From NCBI GenBank assembly GCA_028694155.1, contig JAQUTY010000010.1:23668-87667 (forward strand): 64,000 bases of DNA, read 5' to 3'. The DNA is from Eubacteriales bacterium. Lineage in GTDB: Bacteria; Bacillota; Clostridia; Christensenellales; CAG-138. Every line of letters starts with the position of its first letter. The first letter of the stretch is position 1. Under the pieces are notes generated by a model. That model saw only the letters and a program-made list of their open reading frames with translations. It searched no databases and had not been told where the DNA came from. Below, piece after piece: positions 26,705 to 36,833 of this stretch. The position numbers were made by a program, and so were the translations under genes.

Positions 26705-27883
26705 ATGGCAAAGACTCTATTTACAAGTGAATCTGTAACTGTCGGTCATCCCGACAAAATCTGCGATCAGCTATCCGATGCGGTTCTTGACGCAATGCTT
26801 GAGCATGACCCTTTGTCACGGGTCGCCTGCGAATGTACCGTCACTACCGGTTTGGTGCTGGTGATGGGCGAAATCACCACGGAATGCTATGTTGACATTC
26901 CATCGCTGGTCAGAAAAACCATCTGCGATATTGGCTATAACCGTGCAAAATTCGGCTTTGACGGCAGCACCTGCGGAATTATCATGGCTCTTGATTCGCA
27001 ATCTGAGGACATTGCTCTTGGCGTCAATGAATCGCTTGAGCATAAAAGCGGTATCGAGAATGACGAGCTGGACATTGGTGCCGGCGATCAGGGCATGATG
27101 TTTGGCTATGCCTGCGATGAAACGGACGAGCTGATGCCTCTGCCCATCTCCCTTGCTCATGCACTCACCCGCAAGCTCACAGCTTTGAGGCAGGACAGCA
27201 TTTTGAATTATCTGCGTCCTGACGGCAAAGCGCAGGTGACGGTTGCATACGAAAACGGAGTTCCCACGCACGTTGATACCGTGGTCGTATCCACTCAGCA
27301 TGACGAACACGTCACGCAGGCGCAACTGCACGACGACATCGCCAAGCTCGTTGTCAAGGCGGTTATTCCATCGGAGCTGCTGACCGATAGCACCCGCATA
27401 CTGGTCAATCCAACAGGACGCTTCGTTATTGGCGGCCCCAAGGGCGACTCAGGTCTGACAGGCAGAAAGATCATCGTGGACACCTACGGCGGTTATGCTC
27501 GTCACGGCGGCGGTTGCTTCTCCGGCAAGGATCCAACAAAGGTAGATCGCAGCGCAGCTTACATGGCACGATACATCGCAAAGAATATCGTTGCTGCAAA
27601 GCTGGCAAAGCGTTGTGAGATTCAGCTTGCCTACGCTATCGGCGTGGCAAACCCTGTTTCGGTGCTTGTAGATACTCAGGGCACAGGCGCATACTGTGAT
27701 GAAAAAATTGCAGATGCAGTGCAAAAGGTGTTCGACCTTCGACCTGCTGCCATCATAAAGGCACTTGATTTGAGGCGACCCATATACCTTGAGACTGCCA
27801 AAAACGGACACTTTGGCAACCCGTCCTTCTCTTGGGAGAAAACTGACAAAATTGCAGAATTACTGGCTGCACTTAATGACTAA
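26705..27883 (+). CDS. metK: S-adenosylmethionine synthetase
   Basis: 392 residues, full length. It starts with the family's [17 protein letters not shown], followed by [12 protein letters not shown] (the ATP-binding hexapeptide GAGDQG) and [21 protein letters not shown]. It joins methionine and ATP to SAM in the cytoplasm. Expression is controlled by the S-box riboswitch in its leader. It is monocistronic, ending in a long inverted repeat that is shared with the convergent gap gene. Confidence 0.97.
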   Translation: MAKTLFTSESVTVGHPDKICDQLSDAVLDAMLEHDPLSRVACECTVTTGLVLVMGEITTECYVDIPSLVRKTICDIGYNRAKFGFDGSTCGIIMALDSQSEDIALGVNESLEHKSGIENDELDIGAGDQGMMFGYACDETDELMPLPISLAHALTRKLTALRQDSILNYLRPDGKAQVTVAYENGVPTHVDTVVVSTQHDEHVTQAQLHDDIAKLVVKAVIPSELLTDSTRILVNPTGRFVIGGPKGDSGLTGRKIIVDTYGGYARHGGGCFSGKDPTKVDRSAAYMARYIAKNIVAAKLAKRCEIQLAYAIGVANPVSVLVDTQGTGAYCDEKIADAVQKVFDLRPAAIIKALDLRRPIYLETAKNGHFGNPSFSWEKTDKIAELLAALND

Positions 27884-27911
27884 TTGAACAAGCAATGCTC
27901 TGTTGGGCGAT

Positions 27912-27985
27912 AAAAAGGTTCGAACCCTTACAATTTGTAATTGGGGGCTCGAACCTTTGTTGATATGCTAAGAGCCGAAGGCTCT
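27912..27985. terminator. Convergent terminator region between metK and gap
   Basis: A long inverted repeat pairs AAAGGTTCGA (from 27914) with TCGAACCTTT (27949-27958), with an inner TTACAA-T-TTGTAA stem. On the minus strand it ends in TTTTTATC, so it suits gap best; on the plus strand the T run is short. A second small hairpin, AGAGCC / GGCTCT (27971-27976, 27980-27985), lies closer to the gap stop. Confidence 0.7.
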
Positions 27986-27998
27986 ATTTAGAACCGAA

Positions 27999-29027
<1,029 letters not shown>

Positions 29028-29047
29028 TTATATTTTTATCGCATAAT

Positions 29048-29075
29048 ATGATACCACGGATTTCGTATTTTGCAA
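29048..29075 (-). promoter_or_regulatory. SigA promoter of gap
   Basis: TTGCAA (29075-29070), 16-base spacer, TATCAT (29053-29048) on the minus strand, with TGG before the -10. AAGGAG precedes the gap start. Confidence 0.6.
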
Positions 29076-29107
29076 GTAATTTTCTTGTAAAATCCCCATC
29101 CTTCGGA

Positions 29108-30043
29108 TTATTTCGACTCCATGTTCAGTTCCTCGGCAACGATGTACAGAGGTCTGCCCTTCACTTCATCATATATCCTGCCCATGTACATTCCCTGTAT
29201 ACCCAAAAAGCAAAGTGTTAAGCCCTGAACAAGCACTAAACCGTCCAAAGCCCACAGCCACGGCGCAACGCCGCAGGTACATGCAAGCACAATGAGCGCA
29301 ATCAAACCCATTCCCGACAGCACACACAGCCCAAGGCCAAACTTTCCTGCTATGGTAAGCGGCTTCGATGAGAAGCCTGTAATTCCGTCAAATGCAAGTT
29401 TAAGCATCTTTTTTAGGGTGTACTTTGTCTTGCCTGCGGCACGTTCCTGACGCACATAGCCGATTGGCTTTGCCTCAAATCCCATCCATGCAGACATTCC
29501 ACGCAAAAATCTTGCCTGCTCACGCATCTTCAAAAAGCAGTCGGCTACCTTTCTGTCCAACAGTCTGAAATCGCCTGTGTCCAACGGAATTGGATAGGCA
29601 CTCATCCACTTTAGGAGGCGATAATATGCCGCCGCTGTGAGCTTTTTGAATATTGTCTCTCCCTCACGCTTCTGACGCTGACCATACACAACGTCAACGC
29701 CCTCCTTCCACATCTCAACCATCTTGGGTATCAACTCGGGCGGATCCTGAAGGTCAACATCAATGATTATCAGCGCATCGCCCTTTGCTGCGTCCATGCC
29801 ACAGGTTACTGCAAGCTGATGCCCAAAATTGCGTGAGAATGAACGCACCTTAACATAATCGTGCTCCTTTGCAATCTTGCGCAGGATCTTCATGGTGTCG
29901 TCACGGCTTCCATCATTAACGTAAATAATCTCATAGGGGTGACCGGTGCTCTTCATTGCAGCGTCCATACGATCAAAAGACTCCTCAAGCACCTCCTGTT
30001 CAAAGTAGACGGGGATTACCAAAGATAACAGTTTATTTTCCAT
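29108..30043 (-). CDS. Glycosyltransferase family 2, polyprenyl-phosphate sugar transferase-like
   Basis: 311 residues. A GT-A domain starts LSLVIPVYFEQEVLEES, with the DXD motif at D95-V-D97 (IIDVDLQDPPE) and the GtrB/DPM-type region TGDFRLLDRKV. Two C-terminal hydrophobic helices (about 235-260 and 265-290) anchor it in the membrane. The family (GtrB, DPM1-like) moves a sugar from a nucleotide donor to undecaprenyl phosphate for later transfer outside the cell. It is a single gene with its own promoter. No flippase or GtrA-type partner is seen nearby. Confidence 0.88.
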   Translation of the reverse strand: MENKLLSLVIPVYFEQEVLEESFDRMDAAMKSTGHPYEIIYVNDGSRDDTMKILRKIAKEHDYVKVRSFSRNFGHQLAVTCGMDAAKGDALIIIDVDLQDPPELIPKMVEMWKEGVDVVYGQRQKREGETIFKKLTAAAYYRLLKWMSAYPIPLDTGDFRLLDRKVADCFLKMREQARFLRGMSAWMGFEAKPIGYVRQERAAGKTKYTLKKMLKLAFDGITGFSSKPLTIAGKFGLGLCVLSGMGLIALIVLACTCGVAPWLWALDGLVLVQGLTLCFLGIQGMYMGRIYDEVKGRPLYIVAEELNMESK

Positions 30044-30070
30044 ATCTCACCTCCACATTTTGTCAATAAT

Positions 30071-30099
30071 AGTATACCCCAATAATCATCACGGCGCAA
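30071..30099 (-). promoter_or_regulatory. Promoter of the GT2 gene
   Basis: TTGCGC (30099-30094), 17-base spacer, TATACT (30076-30071) on the minus strand, 28 bases before the ATG with GGAGGTG in between. It lies just downstream of the candidate small-RNA terminator. Confidence 0.55.
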
Positions 30100-30119
30100 G
30101 CAATATAGTTGTTGGAATA

Positions 30120-30257
30120 CAGAAAAAGCTCGGAGTGAGTCGAGCTTTCCCTGTCGGATATTCGTCCTGCATGTTGGGTAGGGCGTTGATTGCAATGAAG
30201 GAACACAGAGCACATCAAAACGCATGAGGAACGAAACTTATATCAAATTTTCTTTGC
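30120..30257 (-). ncRNA. Candidate small RNA gene, unassigned family
   Basis: The 405-base gap between the GT2 gene and fba holds a complete transcription unit on the minus strand. A promoter TTGACA-N17-TACATT (30292-30264) is followed by about 138 bases and a factor-independent terminator: AAAGCTCG / CGAGCTTT (30148-30141 and 30132-30125) with an 8-base loop and a five-base T run. The body folds: a roughly 10-base stem joins CGTTCCTCATG to CATGCAGGACG, enclosing a second helix TTGAT/ATCAA. No open frame with a ribosome site is present. I do not recognise SRP, tmRNA, T-box or known riboswitch signatures. It could be a 6S-like or regulatory RNA. Confidence 0.5.
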
Positions 30258-30263
30258 GCTCAT

Positions 30264-30292
30264 AATGTACATCGTTATAAATGTATTGTCAA
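30264..30292 (-). promoter_or_regulatory. Promoter of the candidate small RNA
   Basis: TTGACA (30292-30287), 17-base spacer, TACATT (30269-30264) on the minus strand. The -35 is perfect and the -10 matches four of six bases. It is back-to-back with the fba promoter. Confidence 0.5.
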
Positions 30293-30386
30293 GTATTATT
30301 TTGTTACTTTATTAGTTATTTTATATCAGTTTTAATTGTCTTTTATATTAGTTATTTATGCTATAGTATTTGGCTTTTCATTTTGC

Positions 30387-30415
30387 TTGCAAATATTTGT
30401 TTACTGCGATATACT
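30387..30415 (+). promoter_or_regulatory. SigA promoter of fba
   Basis: TTGCAA (30387-30392), 17-base spacer, TATACT (30410-30415). AAGGAG (30434-30439) precedes the ATG at 30448. Confidence 0.7.
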
Positions 30416-30447
30416 ACACACAAATATTAACCTAAGGAGATATATTC

Positions 30448-31383
30448 ATGGCAATCGTTACAAGCAAAGATATGTTTGAAAAAGCGTACAAGGGTGGCTA
30501 CGCCATCGGCGCATTCAACGTCAACAACATGGAAATCATTCAGGGCATCACCGAGGCTGCAAAGGAGCTGAGTTCTCCGCTTATCCTGCAGGTATCAGCA
30601 GGCGCAAGAAAGTATGCTAACCACACCTATCTGATGAAGCTCATCGAGGCTGCCGTCATTGAAACAGGTCTTCCCATCTGCGTCCATCTCGACCATGGCG
30701 ACACCTTTGAACTGTGCAAGAGCTGCATTGACGGCGGTTTTTCCTCCGTAATGATAGATGGCTCGCACCACACCTATGAGGACAACGTAAAGCTGACAAA
30801 GCAGGTTGTGGAATACGCACATGATCACGGCGTGGTCGTTGAGGGTGAGCTTGGTCGTCTTGAGGGTATTGAGGACGATGTAAAGGTCTCGGCTGCGGAC
30901 GCATCCTATACGGAACCTAATCAGGTTGAGGACTTTGTAAAGCGCACAGGCGTTGACTCGCTTGCAATCGCTATTGGCACAAGTCACGGCGCGTACAAGT
31001 TCAAGCCCGGCACAAAGCCGCAGCTCCGATTCGACATTCTTGAAGAAGTCGAAAAGCGTCTGCCGAACTTCCCCATCGTGCTGCACGGAGCTTCAAGCGT
31101 AATTCCCGAATTTGTGCAGCAGATTAACCAGTATGGCGGTCAGATGCCCGATGCCATCGGTATTCCTGAGGATATGCTGCGTCAGGCAGCGAAGATGGCT
31201 GTGTGCAAGATTAACATTGACTCCGACCTGCGTCTTGCAATGACTGCATCCATTCGTAAGTACATGGCAGAGAACCCCTCCCACTTCGATCCTCGCCAGT
31301 ACCTAAAGCCTGCGCGAGAAGCCATCAAAGCTATGGTCGCCCGCAAAATTGTCGATGTTCTGGGAAGCAACGGCAAAGCGTAA
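30448..31383 (+). CDS. fba: Fructose-bisphosphate aldolase, class II
   Basis: 311 residues. Class II features are present: AIGAFNVNNMEIIQG near the start, the zinc-binding histidines in VHLDHGDTFE and VVEGELGRLEGIEDD, and VLHGASSV plus KINIDSDLR in the C-terminal half. It splits fructose 1,6-bisphosphate to triose phosphates using zinc. Monocistronic, with a strong promoter and terminator. With gap it gives this window two core glycolysis enzymes, though they are not co-transcribed. Confidence 0.96.
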   Translation: MAIVTSKDMFEKAYKGGYAIGAFNVNNMEIIQGITEAAKELSSPLILQVSAGARKYANHTYLMKLIEAAVIETGLPICVHLDHGDTFELCKSCIDGGFSSVMIDGSHHTYEDNVKLTKQVVEYAHDHGVVVEGELGRLEGIEDDVKVSAADASYTEPNQVEDFVKRTGVDSLAIAIGTSHGAYKFKPGTKPQLRFDILEEVEKRLPNFPIVLHGASSVIPEFVQQINQYGGQMPDAIGIPEDMLRQAAKMAVCKINIDSDLRLAMTASIRKYMAENPSHFDPRQYLKPAREAIKAMVARKIVDVLGSNGKA

Positions 31384-31417
31384 CCGTACAGCGGTTCACT
31401 TAGATATTCGGATACAG

Positions 31418-31451
31418 AAAGGCTCAGCGCAATGATTGCACCGAGCCTTTT
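31418..31451 (+). terminator. Terminator of fba
   Basis: AAAGGCTC (31418-31425) pairs with GAGCCTTT (31443-31450), with an inner GCGCAAT/ATTGCAC match, followed by TTTAG. It is roughly symmetric and may also stop the convergent sigA operon. Confidence 0.8.
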
Positions 31452-31460
31452 AGTTTGTCA

Positions 31461-31479
31461 AAAAAGGTTCGAACCCTTA
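31461..31479. repeat. 19-base repeat shared with the metK-gap terminator
   Basis: The sequence AAAAAGGTTCGAACCCTTA occurs here and at 27912-27930. It contains the palindrome GGTTCGAACC next to a T run on the minus strand, placing it as a terminator element after sigA. Confidence 0.7.
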
Positions 31480-31520
31480 ATAACAAGTTGTTTTGTTGGT
31501 ATTCGTATGAATTGCTCTCT

Positions 31521-32597
31521 TTATTCCAGAAAATCCTTCAGACGCTTGCTTCTTGATGGGTGGCGCAGCTTGCGCAATGCCTTGGCTTCTATCTGGCGAA
31601 TACGCTCACGGGTAACATTGAACTCACGTCCAACCTCCTCGAGCGTGCGTGCCTTGCCATCGTCAAGACCGTAGCGCAGGCGCAGAACCTTAGCTTCACG
31701 AGACGTCAGCGAGTTTAGAACGTCCATAAGCTGTTCCTTTAGCAGCGTGACCGCAACCGCCTCTGCAGGTGCAGGTGCATCATCATCGGGAATAAAGTCG
31801 CCCAAATGACTGTCGTCCTCCTCACCAATGGGTGTTTCCAGCGATACCGGCTCCTGTGCAATCTTGATTATCTCTCGGACTTTATCCTCGGATATGCCCA
31901 TCTCCTTTGCTATCTCGTCGGGGCGTGGATCTCTGCCATATTCCTGAACCAGCTGGCGGTTGACCCTGATTAGCTTGTTAATCGTTTCGACCATGTGAAC
32001 GGGTATGCGAATGGTTCTTGCCTGATCCGCTATAGCACGGGTGATAGCCTGTCTAATCCACCATGTTGCATAGGTGGAAAACTTGTAGCCCTTATGATAG
32101 TCAAATTTATCGACCGCCTTTATTAGTCCCAGATTGCCTTCCTGTATTAAATCCAAAAACAACATTCCCCTGCCGACATAGCGTTTTGCAATGGATACGA
32201 CCAAGCGTAAATTCGCCTCTGCCAGCTGATGCTTTGCCTCCGGGTCGCCCTCTGCCATGCGAGTTGCAATGTCTATCTCCTCCTGTGCGGTCAGCAGCGA
32301 AACCTTTCCTATCTCCTTTAGGTACATTCTGACAGGATCGTCAATATTGATGCTCTCGGTCGTCTGCAGAATAGTCTCAATCTGCGCAATTTCCTCGTTG
32401 ATATCCTCGGGAACCTCAACCTCCTCAACAACGTCGATATTCATCTCCTCGATGTCGTCATAGATCTTTTCGACCTGCTCCTGATCGAGTTCCAGCTCCG
32501 ACAAGGTATCCATAATCTCCTTGTAGGTCAACATGCCTTTCGTTTTTCCCGATTCCAAAAGCTCTGTTACTTTTGTGCGATACTCTTTTGCTGTCAT
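31521..32597 (-). CDS. sigA: RNA polymerase primary sigma factor
   Basis: 358 residues. Region 1.1 (about 1-75, acidic), region 1.2 ([11 protein letters not shown]), region 2 ([24 protein letters not shown] and [13 protein letters not shown], which read the -10), region 3 (EIAKEMGIS) and region 4 ([33 protein letters not shown], read as a helix-turn-helix for the -35) are all present. It is the housekeeping sigma factor, in agreement with the promoter types seen across the window. It follows dnaG by 11 bases in the dgt-dnaG-sigA operon. Confidence 0.97.
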   Translation of the reverse strand: MTAKEYRTKVTELLESGKTKGMLTYKEIMDTLSELELDQEQVEKIYDDIEEMNIDVVEEVEVPEDINEEIAQIETILQTTESINIDDPVRMYLKEIGKVSLLTAQEEIDIATRMAEGDPEAKHQLAEANLRLVVSIAKRYVGRGMLFLDLIQEGNLGLIKAVDKFDYHKGYKFSTYATWWIRQAITRAIADQARTIRIPVHMVETINKLIRVNRQLVQEYGRDPRPDEIAKEMGISEDKVREIIKIAQEPVSLETPIGEEDDSHLGDFIPDDDAPAPAEAVAVTLLKEQLMDVLNSLTSREAKVLRLRYGLDDGKARTLEEVGREFNVTRERIRQIEAKALRKLRHPSRSKRLKDFLE

Positions 32598-32608
32598 AAT
32601 CCTTCTCC

Positions 32609-34354
32609 TTATTTATTAGCTCGAATCAATGCCGTAATTCTTTGAAGCGTTTCCGCTTTTTCTTCCGTTGTAATATCGGGCTGCTTGAGTTTTTGCTGCA
32701 AGTCCGCCAGTTCCTCATCTCTGTCCAACTTCTGCAATCTTGCAATGCCATCGTTGATTGTCTTTTGAGGATTATCCAAGACCCCTTCCTCCCTGAGAAC
32801 CGCCGATATGTGTTCAGCCTCGTCCTGCTCCAGTGCGCTCACATACCCTGCAAGTGTAAAGTCCTTCGCCCTCATAGCATCTAAAAGCCGCAAATACTCA
32901 ATGCTCTTGATATATGCCTCTCCGTTTTGCGATATAAGCAGCTTGAATGCCTCTAAATTCTGCACTGCAGCCGAGATGAGCGAACGCTCAAGTATGCTGC
33001 GCTCGTTATCCTCAATGTCGGCTCGCTTGCGTATTCCCCCTCTGGTAAGCGGAATATCCTTTATTCGGGTTCCGATACCCGTTCTGCCCTGCATCTTCAA
33101 AGATTCAATATCGTACCCCGTCTTTTTTGCAAGCAGCTTGTAATATCGCTCCTGCTCGACAGGTTGCAGCTTTCCAATATATGCGCACGCCAGCTTCGCA
33201 TATTTCTCACGTTCATTCTCATTGCCCAAATCCAAACCTGTTGCCATGGATTCTATCTTGAACTCGTTGAGCGACAGGGCATTCTGTTTGAGCCTGTCAA
33301 AGCCCTCTTTGCCATAAATCTGAACGTATTCATCGGGATCAAGATTGTCGGGGAATGAAATTATCCGCACGGTAAGCCCCTCGCCCGAAAGTATGTCCAT
33401 TCCACGAATGGTCGCATTTTGTCCGGCAGCATCGCCGTCATAGGCGATATAAACAACCTCAACATAGCGTTTGAGCAGGCGAGCCTGCTGCTGGGTCAGA
33501 GCTGTGCCAAGGCTTGCAACGGCATTCTCCACGCCTGCCTTATACAGACCGATGACATCCATGTATCCCTCGACCATTATCAGGTCTGCCAATTTTGCAT
33601 TCTTGAGCTGATACAGTCCATATAGATTGTTGCGCTTGTTATAAATGGGGGTGTCGCCTGTATTTATGTACTTTGGCTTGCTGTCGTCCAGCACACGGGC
33701 TCCAAAGCCCAGCACACGCCCGTTTGTGCCTATTATCGGAAAGATTATTCGGTTGCGGTATGCGTCATAGACGCTGTTTCTGTCTATGTTTTGCACGAGC
33801 AAGCCTGCGTCAATCATCTCTTTTTGCGAATACCCGAGCTTGGTCATGTGGTTTAGAAGCGCATCCCACCCATCGGGTGCCGCCCCTATTCCAAATCGCA
33901 CCACTATCTCCTTTGATAACCCACGCTTTGCGGCATACTCACGAGCCGCTTTTCCGTTGTCGGTCAAAAACTGCTCGCAATAATATCTTGCAGCCGCCTG
34001 TGTCGCCTCATAAAGCCTGTCACGGTATGCCCGTTGCTCCTGAAGCGCCCTGTCGTTGACCTCATGCGGCATCTCCATTCCAACTCTTGCGGCAAGGAAT
34101 TGCACCGCTTCGATATATGGCAGGCGTTCCATATCCATGACAAACTGAATGACAGTCCCTCCGGCGTGGCAGCCAAAGCAGTAGAACATCTGCTTGTCGG
34201 GTGAGACGGAGAACGATGCTGTCTTTTCGCCGTGCAACGGACACAAGCCCCAGAGCTTTCTGCCCTTGGGTTTGAGTTCTATATAGGATGATATTACGGA
34301 CACTATCTCGTTTTTGGCAAGAAGCTCGTCCACCCATGAACTTGGAAAAGCCAA
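32609..34354 (-). CDS. dnaG: DNA primase
   Basis: 581 residues. An N-terminal CHC2 zinc finger (CPLHGEKT and [10 protein letters not shown]) is followed by the primase core with the TOPRIM motifs VEGYMDVI and AYDGDAAG, and a C-terminal helicase-binding region. It makes RNA primers at the replication fork with DnaB. It lies nine bases after dgt and 11 before sigA, the classic macromolecular-synthesis operon of Bacillota. The C-terminal domain is divergent, as usual. Confidence 0.96.
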   Translation of the reverse strand: MAFPSSWVDELLAKNEIVSVISSYIELKPKGRKLWGLCPLHGEKTASFSVSPDKQMFYCFGCHAGGTVIQFVMDMERLPYIEAVQFLAARVGMEMPHEVNDRALQEQRAYRDRLYEATQAAARYYCEQFLTDNGKAAREYAAKRGLSKEIVVRFGIGAAPDGWDALLNHMTKLGYSQKEMIDAGLLVQNIDRNSVYDAYRNRIIFPIIGTNGRVLGFGARVLDDSKPKYINTGDTPIYNKRNNLYGLYQLKNAKLADLIMVEGYMDVIGLYKAGVENAVASLGTALTQQQARLLKRYVEVVYIAYDGDAAGQNATIRGMDILSGEGLTVRIISFPDNLDPDEYVQIYGKEGFDRLKQNALSLNEFKIESMATGLDLGNENEREKYAKLACAYIGKLQPVEQERYYKLLAKKTGYDIESLKMQGRTGIGTRIKDIPLTRGGIRKRADIEDNERSILERSLISAAVQNLEAFKLLISQNGEAYIKSIEYLRLLDAMRAKDFTLAGYVSALEQDEAEHISAVLREEGVLDNPQKTINDGIARLQKLDRDEELADLQQKLKQPDITTEEKAETLQRITALIRANK

Positions 34355-34363
34355 TTATCCTCC

Positions 34364-35371
34364 TTAGCCCCAACTGATTGGGACAAACAATCTCTTGTAA
34401 TCTGTTATGGCATAGTTGTCGGTCATGCAGGCAATGAAATCTGCAACGACACGCTCCTTGCCGTCCTCATCAACGAACTGCTTAAACTCCCATGGCATAG
34501 CATCAACGTTGTTCATATAGTATTGGAACAATTCCTCCACAACACGCATAGCTTTCTTTTCTTCGCTCTTGGCTATGGGGTTATGGTACACGTTTTCAAA
34601 CATGAACGTGCGAAAATTATCAAACTCCTCACGAAGCTCGGGTGCAAAGCCTATCTCATCATGGCATAGCGACCACTCCACAACGCTGATAATCATTGTG
34701 TTAATCCTGCGTCCGTGACTGTTGCCAAATGCGTCAGTGCAGGACTTTGGCAAATCGCTTTCCTTCAATACCCCTGCCCTTATAGCATCGTCAATATCGT
34801 GATTGATATAGGCAATTCTGTCGGAAAGCGACACAACTCGACCCTCGTTTGTTGCGGCGGTTCCGTCCTTTTTGTGGTTTACAATCCCATCACGAACCTC
34901 AAAGGTAAGGTTTAGTCCCTTGCCATCATACTCCAGCTTGTCCACCACACGGAGGCTCTGTTTGTTGTGCTCAAATCTGGTTGGAACGAGCCTGTCAAGC
35001 ACGCTCTCACCTGCGTGACCAAAGGGCGTGTGTCCCAAATCATGTCCCAAAGCAATCGCCTCGGTTAAATCCTCGTTGAGCCTGAGCGAGCGAGCTATGG
35101 TGCGTGCTATTTGAGCAACTTCCAACGTATGCGTAAGTCGGGTTCGATAATGGTCGCCCTGCGGCGCAAGAAAAACCTGAGTTTTATGCTTGAGTCTGCG
35201 AAAGGACTTGCAATGTAATATCCTGTCCCGATCACGAATATACTCGGTTCGCAAAGGACACAGCGGCAATGGCTCTGCCCTGCCACGGCTATTTACAACA
35301 AGCATGGCACGTTCGGACAAGGTGGCCTGTTCAAGCTTCTCGCGCATAATGCGAATTTCTCCGTCCTGCAT
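34364..35371 (-). CDS. dgt: dGTP triphosphohydrolase-like HD protein
   Basis: 335 residues. HD-domain metal ligands appear in RLTHTLEVAQIARTIA (H) and GHDLGHTPFGHAGE (HD plus the following histidine), with the conserved opening RDRDRILHCKSFRRLKHKTQVF. Family members split dNTPs to deoxynucleosides and triphosphate. GGGGAGG precedes the ATG at 35371, which I prefer to the Met eight codons later. As first gene before dnaG and sigA it would link dNTP control with replication genes; this order is widespread in Clostridia. Confidence 0.92.
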   Translation of the reverse strand: MQDGEIRIMREKLEQATLSERAMLVVNSRGRAEPLPLCPLRTEYIRDRDRILHCKSFRRLKHKTQVFLAPQGDHYRTRLTHTLEVAQIARTIARSLRLNEDLTEAIALGHDLGHTPFGHAGESVLDRLVPTRFEHNKQSLRVVDKLEYDGKGLNLTFEVRDGIVNHKKDGTAATNEGRVVSLSDRIAYINHDIDDAIRAGVLKESDLPKSCTDAFGNSHGRRINTMIISVVEWSLCHDEIGFAPELREEFDNFRTFMFENVYHNPIAKSEEKKAMRVVEELFQYYMNNVDAMPWEFKQFVDEDGKERVVADFIACMTDNYAITDYKRLFVPISWG

Positions 35372-35437
35372 AGCAACCTCCCCAAAAATCGGTACAGATA
35401 CTTATATTCACCATTTTTTTCGAAAATCCTTTTTTCT

Positions 35438-35466
35438 TTATTATTACCTTATGAAAATGCTGTCAC
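35438..35466 (-). promoter_or_regulatory. Possible promoter of the dgt-dnaG-sigA operon
   Basis: GTGACA (35466-35461), 17-base spacer, TAATAA (35443-35438) on the minus strand. One mismatch in the -35 and about two in the -10. The intergenic stretch 35372-35640 otherwise holds only AT-rich sequence and the divergent DUF4190 promoter. Confidence 0.4.
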
Positions 35467-35571
35467 GCAATTATCATATTTAAACTACATAATCTGTAAC
35501 ATTGTTGGAACAACTCATCTTATGCTTTCTTGTTATGTGTGTGACTGAAAGAAATTCTGAACATTTCTCTC

Positions 35572-35600
35572 TTGACAAAAGGCGAATTATGTCATAAAAT
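35572..35600 (+). promoter_or_regulatory. SigA promoter of the DUF4190 gene
   Basis: TTGACA (35572-35577), 17-base spacer, TAAAAT (35595-35600). GGAGG (35631-35635) precedes the ATG at 35641. Confidence 0.75.
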
Positions 35601-35640
35601 ATTTTTAGGTAAATAGATAATATTTTTTAGGGAGGACTTT

Positions 35641-35919
35641 ATGGCTATTGCATCTTTGGTACTAGGAATTATTTCGTTGGTGTTCCTTTTCATCCCATAT
35701 GTGGGTTACGTTGGAATTATCTTGGCTATCGTTGGTATAGTTCTTGGCGCACTTGCACGCAAAAAAGGCGAGAACGTTGGCATGGCTACCGCTGGCATGG
35801 TTTGCTCAATAATTGCTGCTGCAATCAACTTGGTTGTGTGGCTCGCTTGTGCGGTCTTTGTGTCGGCAGTGAGTTCAAACATAAACGAACTCAACGACTT
35901 GATCAGTAATATTCCATAA
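35641..35919 (+). CDS. DUF4190-like small membrane protein
   Basis: 92 residues with two hydrophobic segments (about 3-38 and 48-78) separated by a short basic loop ARKKGENVGMATAGM. The pattern LGIISLV...GIVLGALARKKG...ATAGMVCSIIA is that of DUF4190 proteins, small membrane proteins of unknown function. A strong promoter and a strong terminator flank it, so it is expressed on its own. The terminator runs into the start of the next gene. Confidence 0.75.
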   Translation: MAIASLVLGIISLVFLFIPYVGYVGIILAIVGIVLGALARKKGENVGMATAGMVCSIIAAAINLVVWLACAVFVSAVSSNINELNDLISNIP

Positions 35920-35931
35920 ACATATTTGCCT

Positions 35932-35963
35932 GAGCTGTTGGGATATCCGACAGCTCTTTTTTT
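35932..35963 (+). terminator. Strong terminator between DUF4190 and Lgt-like genes
   Basis: GAGCTGT (35932-35938) pairs with ACAGCTC (35950-35956), extended inwards by GG/CC around GATAT, and is followed by seven Ts. It ends only seven bases before the ATG at 35971. Confidence 0.85.
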
Positions 35964-35970
35964 GTTAGAA

Positions 35971-36741
35971 ATGTTTCCTTATCTTCATTTGTTGGGCTTA
36001 GATATTCCCATGTATGGGCTATCTGTTTTTACGGGGTTTTGTGTCTGTGCGCTGTATCTTGTTCTTCTAAAAAAGAGTGTTTCTTTTCTCTTTGACGACG
36101 TGTTTATCTTGGGAGCTATTGCTTTAGGATTCGGCTTTGTTGGTGCTAAGCTGCTGTACATTCTCACGGCTTTCAATCTTCAAGAGCTGTGGTCGTTTAT
36201 TAAATCGGGACAATTTACCTTCATAGTCAATTCTGGCATGGTGTTTTACGGTGGGTTTGTCTTTGGAGTTGCCTCGGTGCTGATATTTTCGAAGATTTTT
36301 CATATTTCTTTGAAAACCTATGAAAGTATTTTTGTGAGCTCCGTTCCACTGATACATGCCTTTGGTCGCATTGGCTGTTTTTGTGCAGGCTGCTGCTATG
36401 GATGCGTAACAGACTCTGTCTTTGGCGTCTGTTATAGTATCCCGTTGAGTGATGCCCCCATTGGCATACCTTTATTTCCAGTGCAATTACTTGAATCATT
36501 GCTGAATCTCTGCCTGTTCATTTTGCTTGCAATACTCACCAGCAAGCAGAAAACACGCCGAATGGTTCTGCCTCTATATCTCATTTGCTACGCAGTATTT
36601 CGATTTATTCTGGAATTTTTCCGCTTTGATGATATTCGAGGCATATTCTTTGGACTATCTACTTCCCAATGGATCAGCATTGCCCTGTGTGTTATCGGTA
36701 CATTGCTGCTGCTCATTAGGGTAAAGCAAAAGGACAAGTAA
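35971..36741 (+). CDS. Prolipoprotein diacylglyceryl transferase-like protein
   Basis: 256 residues from the ATG at 35971; the frame is open further up to a TTG at 35926, but that part lies inside the terminator. Seven hydrophobic segments and the Lgt signature region HAFGRIGCFCAGCCYG are seen, where E. coli-type Lgt reads GRIGNFIN. An arginine and acidic residue near the end (FRFILEFFRFDD) also match. Lgt adds diacylglycerol to lipoprotein precursors; this Cys-rich variant is a common clostridial subfamily whose activity I cannot confirm. No ribosome site precedes the start. Confidence 0.75.
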   Translation: MFPYLHLLGLDIPMYGLSVFTGFCVCALYLVLLKKSVSFLFDDVFILGAIALGFGFVGAKLLYILTAFNLQELWSFIKSGQFTFIVNSGMVFYGGFVFGVASVLIFSKIFHISLKTYESIFVSSVPLIHAFGRIGCFCAGCCYGCVTDSVFGVCYSIPLSDAPIGIPLFPVQLLESLLNLCLFILLAILTSKQKTRRMVLPLYLICYAVFRFILEFFRFDDIRGIFFGLSTSQWISIALCVIGTLLLLIRVKQKDK

Positions 36742-36762
36742 AGGTAATTTGCCAAAACACAA

Positions 36763-36790
36763 AGGAAAGCTCCCATTTGGAAGCTTTCCT
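36763..36790 (-). terminator. Hairpin between the Lgt-like gene and the hydrogenase operon
   Basis: AGGAAAGCT (36763-36771) pairs with AGCTTTCCT (36782-36790). The minus-strand side runs into TTTGTGTTTTGG, the better T run, so it may end the hydrogenase operon; it could serve both convergent genes. Confidence 0.5.
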
Positions 36791-36833
36791 CAGACTGTCA
36801 AAGAACCCGTAGGTGTGGGTGTGAGTTCAGACT

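Noticed and set aside
27912..27958. GGTTCGAACCC motif resembling a tRNA T-arm, here and at 31465
   Set aside because: No acceptor stem, anticodon arm or D arm can be built around either copy; both fit terminator hairpins at operon ends.
30016..30225. Minus-strand frame of 69 codons upstream of the GT2 gene
   Set aside because: It runs through the terminator hairpin and the GT2 promoter and has no ribosome site; the stretch is better explained as a small RNA unit and promoter.
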